64,000 bases of DNA from Aliterella atlantica CENA595 (GTDB lineage Bacteria; Cyanobacteriota; Cyanobacteriia; Cyanobacteriales; Chroococcidiopsidaceae), in assembly GCF_000952155.1 (NCBI RefSeq), contig NZ_JYON01000014.1, positions 1-64,000 of the forward strand, given 5' to 3'. The notes beneath the pieces are model-generated. The model ran no database searches and was not told the DNA's origin. It worked only from the letters and a program-made list of their open reading frames with translations. Numbering within the stretch: the stretch's first letter is position 1; each line of letters begins with the position of its first letter. A program made the position numbers and the translations under genes. This document shows, in pieces, positions 35,318-45,205 of the stretch.

Positions 35318-36280
35318 ATGCCCAAAGTTTCTATAATTATTCCTGCTTACAATGTGTTGAAGTATATTCCCGAAACTTGGGAGAGTGTCGTCAGACAAAC
35401 TTTTAGTGATTTTGAAGTAATTGTTGTTAATGATGGTAGCTCTGATGGCATTGAACACTGGGCTAGTCAAGTTATAGATCCTAGATTCAAACTTATTTCC
35501 CAAGAAAACTGCGGCGCGGCGGGAGCTAGAAATACTGGGTTAGCTCATGCTCAAGGAGATTACATAGCATTTTTAGATGCAGATGACCTTTGGACCCCAA
35601 CGAAGCTAGCCCAGCAGGTGGCTGTACTAGACGAAAATGCCGAAGTTGGTCTGGTGTACACATGGGTAGCTTTGATTGACGAACAAGGCACATTTACAGG
35701 CAGAATATTTGAAAATCATGCAGAAGGTAATGTTTGGACTCAACTTACTCAACGCAACATAGTTGAGTGTGGTAGTACGGCTATGGTTCGTCGCTCTTGC
35801 TTTGAGACAGTAGGAGTGTTTGATGGCGATTTACGCTCTGCTGTTGAAGATTGGGATATGTGGCTGCGGATTGCCTCTCGTTATGCATTCAAAGTGCTGA
35901 AGGAGCCTCTCGTCTACTATCGGCAAATTCCTACAAGTGGCTCTAGAAACTGGGAATCAATGGAACAGGGTTTCCAGATGGTAATTGAAAAAAATTTTGC
36001 TGCAGCGCCGTCCGAGCTACTCTATTTAAAGCGACGCAGCTATGGTGCTGCTTATTTATGTTTAGCTTGGAAGCCGTTACAAAGCGCAAGTAGAGATTAC
36101 AAGCAAGCAAATCATTTTCTCCAGCAAGCGATCGCCTACTATCCTCGGCTACGTCTTTCTAAAGAGTATTTTCGTTTGAGCCTAGCGATCGCAGTTATGC
36201 AGTGGCTAGGTGTAGAGGGTTACAAACAGTTTTTAGAACTAGCTTATACTCTCCGCCGACGCATTGTTAGCGGGTTTTGA
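35318..36280 (+). CDS. glycosyltransferase family 2 (paralogue 1)
   Basis: The protein has 320 residues. The GT-A domain is typical: VSIIIPAYNVLKYI, VVNDGSSDG, FLDADDLWTP (DxD) and VEDWDMWLRIA (catalytic base region). The C-terminal 100 residues are helical and shared with the two other GT2 proteins of the locus. Soluble, inverting sugar transfer to a lipid-linked acceptor is expected. Confidence 0.88.
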   Translation: MPKVSIIIPAYNVLKYIPETWESVVRQTFSDFEVIVVNDGSSDGIEHWASQVIDPRFKLISQENCGAAGARNTGLAHAQGDYIAFLDADDLWTPTKLAQQVAVLDENAEVGLVYTWVALIDEQGTFTGRIFENHAEGNVWTQLTQRNIVECGSTAMVRRSCFETVGVFDGDLRSAVEDWDMWLRIASRYAFKVLKEPLVYYRQIPTSGSRNWESMEQGFQMVIEKNFAAAPSELLYLKRRSYGAAYLCLAWKPLQSASRDYKQANHFLQQAIAYYPRLRLSKEYFRLSLAIAVMQWLGVEGYKQFLELAYTLRRRIVSGF

Positions 36281-36372
36281 ACAATGAATTGCTATTGATA
36301 AGTAAGCTACTCGCCCTTGCGTATTAAAGCTGTTCATCCCTAAATTACGTTCTTTGCTGTTAGTCTTTGCAT

Positions 36373-37353
36373 ATGCCTAAAGTTTCTGTAATTATTCCTG
36401 CCTACAATGCTGAAAAAACTATTCGAGAAACTATAGAAACTGTCCGGCAACAGACATTTCCAGATTGGGAAATAATTATTATTAATGATGGCTCCAAAGA
36501 TAAAACGTTAGAAATAGTTGCAAGTATTGAAGATGAGCGCATAAAAGTTTTCTCCTATGAAAACAGCGGACTATCAATGGCTCGCAATCGCGGTATATCC
36601 AAAGCCAACGGAGAATATATCGCCTTGCTTGATGCAGATGATTTATGGACACCTGATAAGCTGGAATTACAACTATTAGCCTTTAATAATAATCCACAAG
36701 CAGGTGTTGCTTATAGCTGGACTTATTTTATGGATGTAGATGAGCAGGGAAAAGTTACATCTCTTCACCCATCTAATCCCTATGCTTTTGCAGGGAACGT
36801 TTACGAAAATCTGTTAATTAGTGATTTTATTCATAGCGGTTCAAATACTTTAATTCTTAAACAAGCGATTGATACGGTAGGAGAATTCGATCCTACACTC
36901 AAATCTTGCGAAGACTGGGACTATTGGCTGCGACTAGCAACTCGTTGGCATTTTGTTGTCGTGCCTAAGCATCAAATTTATTATCGTCGCTCTCCTAATT
37001 CAATGTCATCTAAAGTTGAGATTATGAAAGCAGCAGCTTTAATGTCGATAGACAAAGCGTATCAAGCTGCTCCACCCAATTTACAACATCTCAAAAGCTT
37101 GACGATGACTAATTTTCATAAGTATTGTGCAAGTCTTTATCTCCAACACCGCCCCGATTTTGACGGTATTAATCAAGCTCAACAGCACTTGCGATCGGCA
37201 ATTAGCATCCAACCGCAAACTTTATTAGATAAAGTAACGCAAAAACTAATACTCAAGTTATTGTTGCAACGAGTATTTCCCAAGCAAGTCAGCCAATACT
37301 TAATGCAAAAAATTAGACAACCTGCTGCTAGCAATTCAGGGCTTAAACTATGA
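36373..37353 (+). CDS. glycosyltransferase family 2 (paralogue 2)
   Basis: I chose ATG 36373 (MPKVSVIIPAYNAEK); a TTG two codons upstream is possible. The product has 326 residues, with INDGSKDKT, LLDADDLWTPDKLE and CEDWDYWLRLA. It is closest to the third GT2 at 40173: RGIS and ERxKVFSY segments, VVVPKHQIxYR and the whole C-terminus match, so the two probably arose by duplication. Its stop overlaps the next gene as ATGA. Confidence 0.88.
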   Translation: MPKVSVIIPAYNAEKTIRETIETVRQQTFPDWEIIIINDGSKDKTLEIVASIEDERIKVFSYENSGLSMARNRGISKANGEYIALLDADDLWTPDKLELQLLAFNNNPQAGVAYSWTYFMDVDEQGKVTSLHPSNPYAFAGNVYENLLISDFIHSGSNTLILKQAIDTVGEFDPTLKSCEDWDYWLRLATRWHFVVVPKHQIYYRRSPNSMSSKVEIMKAAALMSIDKAYQAAPPNLQHLKSLTMTNFHKYCASLYLQHRPDFDGINQAQQHLRSAISIQPQTLLDKVTQKLILKLLLQRVFPKQVSQYLMQKIRQPAASNSGLKL

Positions 37354-38768
37354 ACAAAACAAACACTTTAAAGCAAGCGCAATACAGTAATATTGAGTCC
37401 CAACCTAGACTTGCCGATGCTCGTAATAGTCCACCGAAAATTGCTTTGTTGCATTGTTATGACTTAATAGATGACTTTTTGGATAGCATCAATATTTCCT
37501 TTGAGACTTACTGCAAAGAATTTGTTGGTAGCTGGATGTTCGGCTACATCGATGCCTTAAAACAAGTCGGGATCGAGACAGTATTATTTTGTATTTCAGC
37601 CCGTGTCGAGCAACCATCACGCTTCATCCATCAGCCTACTGGCGCTACAATTTGCGTACTGCCTCCACTCAAGATTTATCATGCCTACCGCGCTGTGCGG
37701 AGCAAGTCACTGAGCGTTTATGGCGGTAGTGATGCTCCATCTTTTACAAATATTCAAGATAAAAATCGCTGGCGCCGTTCTCTGCTCACAAACGTCAAAG
37801 ATATGGCTAAGAGTGTGGGAACTTACCTATCAACACCATTAGGGCTATTAGCTAGCGAACTACGGCGCGAAAACTGTCAGGCGATCTTGTGTCAAGAATA
37901 TGAGTACGCACGTTTTGATGCTTGCGTACTTATGGGGCGATCGCTCGGTTTACCAGTATTTGCCTCTTTCCAAGGTGGCACTAAAACTGAGAGCTTTCTA
38001 GAAGTTCCTCTACGATATTTATCGTTTCGTTTATGTACGGGTGTAATTATTGCCACGCAAACTGAGGTGCAACGGGTGCAAACTCGTTATCAAGTACCGT
38101 CTCATAAGATAGCTCGTATTTTTAATCCACTGGATATTGCTACATGGCAAACTAGCGATCGCGCTCAAGCACGAGCAGCCCTAAATATTCCACTTACTGC
38201 CAAAGTCGTTGCTTGGCATGGAAGAGTAGAGATAGAGCGCAAAGGATTAGATATTTTACTAGCAGCTTGGCAGCAGATTTGCAGCGATCGCCCAAATGAA
38301 GAATTACGCCTATTATTAGTAGGCACAGGTAGCGATGCCGAGCGCTTGCGTCAGTGTATTAGCGATAAACAGCTTAAGGGCGTGCAATGGTTAAACGAAT
38401 TTGTCAGCGATCGCCGTATTATCGGGCAATATCTATCGGCGGCTGATGTTTATACTCTGCCATCTCGCCAAGAAGGCTTTCCGGTTGCGCCACTTGAGGC
38501 GATGGCTTGCAGTTTACCTGTAGTCGCTGCTGATGCTCCTGGTATTCCTGATATTTTCTCAGCAGGTGAGGCGCATGGTGGCATAGTTGTACCGCGTAAC
38601 AATACCTCAGCACTAGCATCAGCACTAGGTCGAGTTTTAGACGATCCGGCGTGGAGTCAACAGTTAGGCAAGCGATCGCGCGATCGCGTCCTTAGTAGCT
38701 TTTCCCTAGAAGCGATCGGCAAACAACTAAGCAATGTCTTTTTATCACGCTCGTATAGAAACAATTAA
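37350..38768 (+). CDS. glycosyltransferase family 4
   Basis: The protein has 472 residues, starting at the ATGA overlap with the previous gene. A long N-terminal acceptor domain is followed by the GT4 donor domain: WHGRVEIERKGLDILL (about 290), GTGSDAERLR and LPSRQEGFPVAPLEAMACSLPVVAADAPG (E-x7-E). No membrane segment is obvious. Eight base pairs separate it from the flippase gene. Confidence 0.88.
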   Translation: MNKTNTLKQAQYSNIESQPRLADARNSPPKIALLHCYDLIDDFLDSINISFETYCKEFVGSWMFGYIDALKQVGIETVLFCISARVEQPSRFIHQPTGATICVLPPLKIYHAYRAVRSKSLSVYGGSDAPSFTNIQDKNRWRRSLLTNVKDMAKSVGTYLSTPLGLLASELRRENCQAILCQEYEYARFDACVLMGRSLGLPVFASFQGGTKTESFLEVPLRYLSFRLCTGVIIATQTEVQRVQTRYQVPSHKIARIFNPLDIATWQTSDRAQARAALNIPLTAKVVAWHGRVEIERKGLDILLAAWQQICSDRPNEELRLLLVGTGSDAERLRQCISDKQLKGVQWLNEFVSDRRIIGQYLSAADVYTLPSRQEGFPVAPLEAMACSLPVVAADAPGIPDIFSAGEAHGGIVVPRNNTSALASALGRVLDDPAWSQQLGKRSRDRVLSSFSLEAIGKQLSNVFLSRSYRNN

Positions 38769-38776
38769 CCGCTCCA

Positions 38777-40054
38777 ATGCTAATCGATCGCGTCAAGCAA
38801 ACATTATCTGGGCAATTTATTCGTAACGTTGGTTGGCTAGGAGCAGCAGAGCTAGTAAATCGAATCTTTCGCTTGGGAACAACAGTAACCATAGCGCGGA
38901 TGTTCGACTCCCAAGAATACGGGTTAATGGCTATTGTCTACACCGTTTTTGATTTTGCCACCGTTTTTACGTTAAGAGGTGGCATTGGTGCTAAAGTCGT
39001 TCAAGCTGACGAACAAGATGTCAAGACTATCTGCGATACATCCTACTGGCTAAATTGGATTATGTGCAGCACAATTTTTATCATTCAGTGTATCGCTGCT
39101 TTTCCAATTGCTCAATTTTATAATAATCGGCAACTCATTTTGCCTCTATGCGTTGCTGCTGTCACTTACTTAATGTTTCCGTTGTTTTTAGTTCATGATG
39201 CCTTAATTCAACGAGAGAACAGGTTAAAAGTTACCGCAATGTGCAATGCAGCGCAGTCAATATCTAGCAATATTATTATTGTTGGTTTAGCTCTTTTAGG
39301 CTTCGGAGTATGGGCTATAGTTTGGGCTATGGTTTTGACAACTCCTGTATGGATTATTATTACTTGGCGCAATCAATCTTGGCGACCGCCTAAATCTTTT
39401 ACAATGCAAAACTGGCAAGCGATCGCTAATTATGGCAAAAATATGCTTGGTGTCGATCTATTAGATAAACTAAGAATGAACTTGGATTATTTAATAATTG
39501 GCAGATTTTTGGGCATTGAAGCTTTGGGAGTCTATTATTTCGCTTTCAATGCTGGCTACGGTATTACCAATAATGTCATTAATACATTTATGTCCGCTCT
39601 ATTTCCTTACATTTGTGCTGTTAGAGGAGACTATAAACAATTTAAACAAAGATACTTTAGCAGCCTCAAAAAAGTAACTTTAGTTGCAGTCCCGATTATT
39701 TTGCTCCAATCGCTTTTAGCACCATTATATGTACCAATTGTCTTTGGAAATAAGTGGACACCAGCAGTTCCTATTTTAATCATGATTTGTCTGTCAGTTA
39801 TCCCGCGTATCTATGCATGGGCATCTTCTCTTCTCCTCAATGCTATAGATAAGACTAAGATTAATCTCCAAATAAATGTCATTTTCACTGTAGGGTTTGC
39901 AATTGTTATATTAGCAGTAGTAAGTAAAGGTATAATTTGGGTTGCTGCAACTGTCTTACTTTACAACTTAATATTAATGCCTGCTTTTACAATGTGGATT
40001 CATCGCTATGTATTCAATAAGTATTTAGAAACTGATTTTGAGCGCAATATGTAA
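38777..40054 (+). CDS. Wzx-type oligosaccharide flippase
   Basis: The protein has 425 residues and about twelve membrane segments, of the polysaccharide transporter (MOP) superfamily. The N-terminus shows the family pattern: FIRNVGWLGAAELVNRIFRLGTTVTIARMFDSQEYGLMAIVYTVFDF. It should move the lipid-linked repeat unit across the inner membrane for polymerisation. It lies between two glycosyltransferase genes. Confidence 0.88.
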   Translation: MLIDRVKQTLSGQFIRNVGWLGAAELVNRIFRLGTTVTIARMFDSQEYGLMAIVYTVFDFATVFTLRGGIGAKVVQADEQDVKTICDTSYWLNWIMCSTIFIIQCIAAFPIAQFYNNRQLILPLCVAAVTYLMFPLFLVHDALIQRENRLKVTAMCNAAQSISSNIIIVGLALLGFGVWAIVWAMVLTTPVWIIITWRNQSWRPPKSFTMQNWQAIANYGKNMLGVDLLDKLRMNLDYLIIGRFLGIEALGVYYFAFNAGYGITNNVINTFMSALFPYICAVRGDYKQFKQRYFSSLKKVTLVAVPIILLQSLLAPLYVPIVFGNKWTPAVPILIMICLSVIPRIYAWASSLLLNAIDKTKINLQINVIFTVGFAIVILAVVSKGIIWVAATVLLYNLILMPAFTMWIHRYVFNKYLETDFERNM

Positions 40055-40172
40055 TAAGTATAAATATAGAAATGCAGATTGTTAAATAAAGCTACCGAAG
40101 TAAGGGGTTGTGACAATTAAATACTAGATTCGTTAAGTATTTGTAAAACTTAATCAATTCTAATTTATTTAT

Positions 40173-41090
40173 ATGCCGACAATATCTGTTGTAATTCCTG
40201 CTTATAACGCCGAACGCACTATTTTAAAAACTATTGAATCGGTACAAAAACAAACATTTTTAGATCTAGAAATAATTGTAATTAATAATGGCTCCACAGA
40301 TCGAACTTTAAAGCTACTTCAAAGCATTAAAGATGAGCGCATGAAGGTTTTTTCCTATAGGCATGACGAAGCCTCAGTAGCCCGCAATCGCGGTATCTCT
40401 CACACTGTAGGAGAGTTTATTGCTTTTCTTGATGCTGACGATTTATGGATATCCGATAAGTTGGAGATGCAATTAGGTGTTTTGCAACAGCATTCTGAAG
40501 CTGGAGTCGCTTATAGCTGGAATTATTATTTTATAGATGGGCGAGAAGATACTTTAATACCATACAAACCTGTATTTTTTACAGGTAATGTTTACACTCA
40601 GTTGTTGGTGAGTAATTTTGTTGCTAATGGCTCTAACATTCTGGTGCGGAGAAAAGCTATTGAGTCTGTAGGAGGATTCGATCCTACAATGCAAGCGTGT
40701 GAAGACTGGGAATTTTATATACGTTTAGCAGCTTGTTGGCAATTTGTTGTCGTGCCTAAGCATCAGATTCTCTATCGTCAGTCGGCAAATACAATGACAT
40801 CTAAAGTTGAGTTAGTGGAGAGAGAAGCCTTAAAATTAATTGAAAAAGCATATCAAGCTGCGCCCCCAGAGTACCAATATCTCAAAAAGCAAAGTTTAGC
40901 TTGGATTTACGAGTATTGCACGCAACAATATTTAAAGCATAGCAATGACCTTATAGGAATCAATCGAGCTAGGCAGAAATTATGGCAGGCAATTTGTTTG
41001 CACCCACAAATTTTATTAGAAGATTATGCCCAAATTTTGATTAGATGGTTAATCAAAAAGTGGCTCAAAATACAACTACGTATATTATGA
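40173..41090 (+). CDS. glycosyltransferase family 2 (paralogue 3, altered NDGS motif)
   Basis: The protein has 305 residues. It retains VVIPAYNAERTI, FLDADDLWISDKLE and CEDWEFYIRLA, but the usual NDGS nucleotide-binding motif reads VINNGSTDRT (Asp to Asn). Paralogues at 35318 and 36373 keep the Asp. The change may alter donor choice or activity. Its stop overlaps the lipoprotein start (ATGA). Confidence 0.87.
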   Translation: MPTISVVIPAYNAERTILKTIESVQKQTFLDLEIIVINNGSTDRTLKLLQSIKDERMKVFSYRHDEASVARNRGISHTVGEFIAFLDADDLWISDKLEMQLGVLQQHSEAGVAYSWNYYFIDGREDTLIPYKPVFFTGNVYTQLLVSNFVANGSNILVRRKAIESVGGFDPTMQACEDWEFYIRLAACWQFVVVPKHQILYRQSANTMTSKVELVEREALKLIEKAYQAAPPEYQYLKKQSLAWIYEYCTQQYLKHSNDLIGINRARQKLWQAICLHPQILLEDYAQILIRWLIKKWLKIQLRIL

Positions 41091-41935
41091 CTCCTGGCGG
41101 CGATATAAGAGTGCAAAAACTACCTATCTTGTCACTACTTGTTGTATTGGTTAGTTGTCGTCCCGCACAAACAGCTAAACAAAAGGATGCGATCGCGCTC
41201 AACGAGCTATCTAGTTATGGAGATCTCCTCCAGAATCCGCGCGTCAATTCAACGCAAACGATCGCTAATGATATGCAGCCCCCCCACGAAGGAGCGCCGC
41301 ATGGCGTTCCCAGACACTATAACTGGGCATTTGGTCCTCGTGTAGGCATGGGAAATAACCCAGGAAAGTTTGCAGCAATGACTGCTTGGGGACAAGTTTA
41401 CGTAGCTGCTACAGGAAATGCGGCTACTAATACTCGTATCCAAATTAGAGATATTAAATCGTACGTACTGAGCAAGCGCGACAACAAATGGCATCTTTTG
41501 CAAAGCTCAAAACAAGTAGATGGGAATGCATATCGAGAAGACTTTGCTGGCGATATTAGCATACCTGCTAATGTCCGGCGCGAGCAGGATGGCAGCATTT
41601 CAGTCAAAGTTGACAAAGGATACAACTATCATTTTTGGTGTGCTTGCAGCAAAGCTACTATTGACGGCGATAATATCAAGGGCGTATTTACAACAGTCCA
41701 GGCAAGGCTAGTGGTAGACAATCCACAAAAACCAGACGATCGCGCTCAAGCTCGTTATTTGCTCAGTATGGGTGGCGACTATTGGCTCAATTTGACGGCT
41801 AAATGGGACAATGGCAAAACAAACGCTGACATAGGTATTGGCAAATTTAAGTATGTCAAGAACCAGTGGCAAGCTTTTAATATGACTACTCTTTCACCTA
41901 CAGCTATTCGCCGCCATCCGCCACCAATTCAATAG
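41087..41935 (+). CDS. putative lipoprotein of the exopolysaccharide locus
   Basis: I chose ATG 41087 because it overlaps the previous stop as ATGA; a start 42 bp upstream lies in the glycosyltransferase gene. The product has 282 residues. A lipoprotein signal is visible: KLPILSLLVVLVSCRPAQ with lipobox LVSC near residue 24. The mature part (about 90-265) looks beta-rich and has HFWCACSKATI. No family is recognised. Bases 41199-41247, inside the frame, are a copy of a repeat also present in the groES-groEL spacer and encode LNELSSYGDLLQNPRVNS. It may act in polysaccharide export or anchoring. Confidence 0.7.
   Translation: MTPGGDIRVQKLPILSLLVVLVSCRPAQTAKQKDAIALNELSSYGDLLQNPRVNSTQTIANDMQPPHEGAPHGVPRHYNWAFGPRVGMGNNPGKFAAMTAWGQVYVAATGNAATNTRIQIRDIKSYVLSKRDNKWHLLQSSKQVDGNAYREDFAGDISIPANVRREQDGSISVKVDKGYNYHFWCACSKATIDGDNIKGVFTTVQARLVVDNPQKPDDRAQARYLLSMGGDYWLNLTAKWDNGKTNADIGIGKFKYVKNQWQAFNMTTLSPTAIRRHPPPIQ
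41199..41247. repeat. interspersed repeat copy within the lipoprotein gene
   Basis: Aligned with 53345-53394 the two copies share TCAACG, GCTATCTA, a TGGAG..TCTCCTCC-type inverted repeat and AATCCGCGCGTCAA, with a few substitutions and one single-base indel. Here the copy is read in frame. Confidence 0.65.
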
Positions 41936-42001
41936 AGGCAAGGATCTGCGATCGCTTGCCCCTACTTTAAACTGCATTGACTAATTAATACTAATATCTG
42001 G

Positions 42002-42090
42002 TCAAGCCGCAAAGCGGCAATTCGTAATTACGCATTTTTGGTTTCTCCATTAGTTTAATTACGAATTACGAATTACGAATTACGAATTAA
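42002..42090. repeat. hairpin unit plus AATTCGT/AATTACG arrays
   Basis: In the convergent spacer, 42002-42026 is an exact inverted copy of 15791-15815 (hairpin GCCGC/GCGGC followed by AATTCGTA). At 42055-42090 there are four to five AATTACG heptamers in the opposite sense, so the two heptamer blocks can pair across about 30 bases. It may act as a bidirectional terminator between the lipoprotein and the DUF4832 gene. Confidence 0.75.
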
Positions 42091-42098
42091 TTTGGTCA

Positions 42099-43598
42099 CT
42101 ACTTAACATCAATAGATGCAATCTTATAGAAGTTATCGCTGCCTTTGATGCGATCTTGTAGTGCCAGTTCAATCGGTATTGTAGTATTATTCTTTTCTTC
42201 TACCAGGGCAATAGTGACGTTATACTTGCCAGCTACTAGCGATCGCGGCACGTTTACAGTATAAGTTTCTTCTGTAGTAGTTCCTGGCAGCCAACACTTA
42301 TTGTTAGACTCTGTGAGATATTGTGTATAAGTACCGTTAGTTCCCTTTAGTGCCAATTTCAATTTATAGCTGTGGTAAGCAGGCGCTACTCCATGATTTT
42401 CCCACTTCAATTTAAAAGTTGTATTATTTCCCCTAGTAATACTTGTAGGCAGTGCAGCACTTTTGAGAAAATACCAGTAGCCCATTTTGTTTGCAAGTTT
42501 AGCTGCTAAAGTAGGGTTATCTTGCAACCACTCATTTGCATAGCCGTGATAACCTACAAAAGTAGCATGGCTAACATCTATAGCTCCCTGCAATAAAGTT
42601 CCACCTTTAACTGAACCATTAGCACCGATCCAATTGTTCTCTTGCTTCTGCATACCATAGTGTTGCAGTTCTAGAATTGCTGGTTTGCTACTATATACGC
42701 GATCGAATAGATCGGGGCTTTGTACTGAATAGGTTGAAGAGTATGCATTGACGTAATAATCTACATTCACGCTATCGTCTTTGAAAGTAATGTCGTTTTG
42801 CAAAATGTAGTCCTTTAACAGGTTTCCTAGATCGTCCCTGCGATCGTTTACCCATCCATCTGCGATCGCCAAAGTGCTTTTGGGATAATACTTCTTATGA
42901 ATGTCTATATGCTTCTTCAATACATCAACAGGAAAAGATTTCTGAGAGGAAAATGAAGTGTGACCTTCTCCCCAGTCGCCATAGCTGCCAATGTGAACGT
43001 ACTCAAGCCAAGGTTTACCATCATAGCGTGCCGCAAAAGCTCGATGAAAATTCTCTAGCTTGGCAAGGAATATCGGATCGCCGTAGTCCGGTTCCCAAGC
43101 ATTAACTCCCCAAATAGGATAATATGCTCCTTTTGCTCCTGCATTTTTTACCCACTCAGGAGTAGCAAAGCTAATACCTGTCTCTTTAGCGGTGATACAA
43201 AATGAAATTGAATATCCTTTTGCCGTCCACTTATTGATGACATCATCTATCAGCGCCCAATTAAATTTTTCTTCTTGAGGTTCAAGATAGCTCCACGCTA
43301 ATCTTAAATAGAGATGGTTCATGCCAGGAAAACTATCTAAGTCCGAATCAGCCTTTGTCTTGTACCCCCAAATGCCATTGTCATAGTAGTGGTGATACCA
43401 GCCTTTATGAGGATTTTTTAAAACTTTCTCGGCGTTCCACATTCCGGTCAAATCGAGCGAACGAGTTGCTGCCAAATTTTTAGGTATTGCTGTACACAAA
43501 ATAACTACAAAGGTCAAAAGAAAGCAACATAACGATTTTAATGGTTTTGCTAATGACCTATAACTCTTGAGCCGATAATTTTTCAAATAAATTTCCAT
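42099..43598 (-). CDS. secreted DUF4832-type, glycosidase-like protein
   Basis: The protein has 499 residues. An N-terminal hydrophobic signal (about 24-44, SLCCFLLTFVVILCTAIPKNLAA) marks export. The middle (about 60-350) looks like a TIM-barrel glycosidase: RLAWSYLEPQEEKFNW, then HIGSYGDWGEGH (candidate acid/base Glu near 215) and later ILELQHYG (candidate second Glu). Residues about 385-499 look like a beta-sandwich (WENHGVAPAYHSYKLKL). DUF4832/DUF4874 proteins have this layout. At the end of an exopolysaccharide locus, it may trim or release the polymer, by inference. Confidence 0.75.
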   Translation of the reverse strand: MEIYLKNYRLKSYRSLAKPLKSLCCFLLTFVVILCTAIPKNLAATRSLDLTGMWNAEKVLKNPHKGWYHHYYDNGIWGYKTKADSDLDSFPGMNHLYLRLAWSYLEPQEEKFNWALIDDVINKWTAKGYSISFCITAKETGISFATPEWVKNAGAKGAYYPIWGVNAWEPDYGDPIFLAKLENFHRAFAARYDGKPWLEYVHIGSYGDWGEGHTSFSSQKSFPVDVLKKHIDIHKKYYPKSTLAIADGWVNDRRDDLGNLLKDYILQNDITFKDDSVNVDYYVNAYSSTYSVQSPDLFDRVYSSKPAILELQHYGMQKQENNWIGANGSVKGGTLLQGAIDVSHATFVGYHGYANEWLQDNPTLAAKLANKMGYWYFLKSAALPTSITRGNNTTFKLKWENHGVAPAYHSYKLKLALKGTNGTYTQYLTESNNKCWLPGTTTEETYTVNVPRSLVAGKYNVTIALVEEKNNTTIPIELALQDRIKGSDNFYKIASIDVK

Positions 43599-44136
43599 AT
43601 AAGATCCTCGATTTGCTCTCAGCGCAAAGCGAACCTCCCCACTGCAGGAAGATGCTTTGCTAGTGAGCTAACACTAGGTATTTTTTGTTGATTAAATTCA
43701 AACTGATGGTGCTATTTGTAACAGAAAAATTTATCTGTCCTATCACCTCTAGCACAAAGGTTTATTCAATATATGAAGGTTGTAAATAACGGCAGAAAGG
43801 AGCGCATTATAGGTACTTTCTGCAAACTTTATCAACCAAGCTTTTAAATAAAGGTAATTTAAAATTTAACGAACATCCAAGGGAGATTCTACTGATTTAC
43901 GTATAATAGAGTTTTCACTGATACGTAGACATGGGTGTGAAGTTACTAAAGTGAATGTACGGTATTGGCAAAAATAAAAGTTATTTAAACCATGCCGTAC
44001 AAGTAAAAGCACGTACGTATTTATTGCAAATAGTAGTATTTGCAATTAGTAATACTTAGATATGCGTGCAATTGGCTTTGCTGCGCGATATTAGACTTCT
44101 ATAAGCGATGATTAGAGCTTTTTCTAGCTCTGTCAC
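43599..44136. other. 538-bp spacer without a gene
   Basis: The region between two minus-strand genes is AT-rich and has no convincing reading frame or RNA gene. A hairpin AGAGCT/AGCTCT at 44114-44131 sits just past the exonuclease stop and could end that transcript, though no T-run follows on the minus strand. Confidence 0.5.
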
Positions 44137-44913
44137 TCAAAATTCAACGATTACTGGTGTATGATCGCTAGGCTGGGGTAGTTTTCGGGGTGCAACATCA
44201 ATGGTGCAGCTAATTGCTTGGGCGTACAAGTCAGATGTTAAGTAATGATGATCTATACGCCAGCCCAAATTTCGCCCAAAAGCCGCAGAACGATAATCCC
44301 ACCAACTATAATGTCCGCCTTCAGTTGTAAATTTGCGAAAGGCATCAGCAAAACCTAAATTGACAATTGCGGCTATTGCTTGACGCTCTAAATCTGATGC
44401 CATAATTTGACCTGTAAGTAAAGCTGGCGCGTGTAAATCTCGGTCATCTGGGGCGATATTAAAATCCCCGCAAATACAAATATTAGATGTTTCGTATAAC
44501 AGCAAGCGCAAATACTCTTGTAAGGCAGTCAACCAACGCAATTTATAAGTATATTTATCACTACCTACAGATGAGCCGTTAGGAATATAAACATTAACAA
44601 TTCTTACATCATTAATAGTGCCACTAATTACCCTTTTTTGTTCGTCTAAATCGCTCGTACCTATCAGCGGCGCAAATCCAGTGTTAACATCTTCTAAAGG
44701 TTCAGTGCTGATAATTGCCACGCCATTATAAGACTTTTGCCCTGACACATAAATATGATATCCTAACTCTGCAAAAGGCGATCGCGGAAAATTATCATCT
44801 ACTACTTTAGTCTCTTGCAAACACAATATATCAACCTTATTTTCTCTCAACCAATTTACTACTTGGTCTTGACGAGTCCGAACTGAGTTTACATTCCAAG
44901 TAGCAACTTTCAT
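44137..44913 (-). CDS. xthA: exodeoxyribonuclease III
   Basis: The protein has 258 residues, the usual length. Family motifs are complete: MKVATWNVNSVRTR, CLQETKV (metal-binding Glu), NVYIPNG, CGDFNIAPDD, and WRIDHHYLT plus PSDHTPVIVEF at the end (catalytic His). It acts as AP endonuclease and 3'-5' exonuclease in base excision repair. Confidence 0.95.
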   Translation of the reverse strand: MKVATWNVNSVRTRQDQVVNWLRENKVDILCLQETKVVDDNFPRSPFAELGYHIYVSGQKSYNGVAIISTEPLEDVNTGFAPLIGTSDLDEQKRVISGTINDVRIVNVYIPNGSSVGSDKYTYKLRWLTALQEYLRLLLYETSNICICGDFNIAPDDRDLHAPALLTGQIMASDLERQAIAAIVNLGFADAFRKFTTEGGHYSWWDYRSAAFGRNLGWRIDHHYLTSDLYAQAISCTIDVAPRKLPQPSDHTPVIVEF

Positions 44914-45205
44914 GAGTTGATGATACTTATATTTATTATAAATAGAGCAATTAAATCCAATTTTATTATCTAATAAATATATCTAACTGGCTCGACTAAT
45001 CTACACAAATTTAGCACTATCAAGCTTATTTTAAAGCATAGCGATCGCCCAAAACTTACCCAAACTCCTCTTCTCCTCTTTACTTCGCGTCTTGTGCGGT
45101 TCGACAAATACCTCACTGACAATCAACACAAAATAATTATTGTAATTCAATACTTAGTTTGGTAATATAGCTTTTTCTGCTACCTTTTATGCAAACACTA
45201 CCTAG

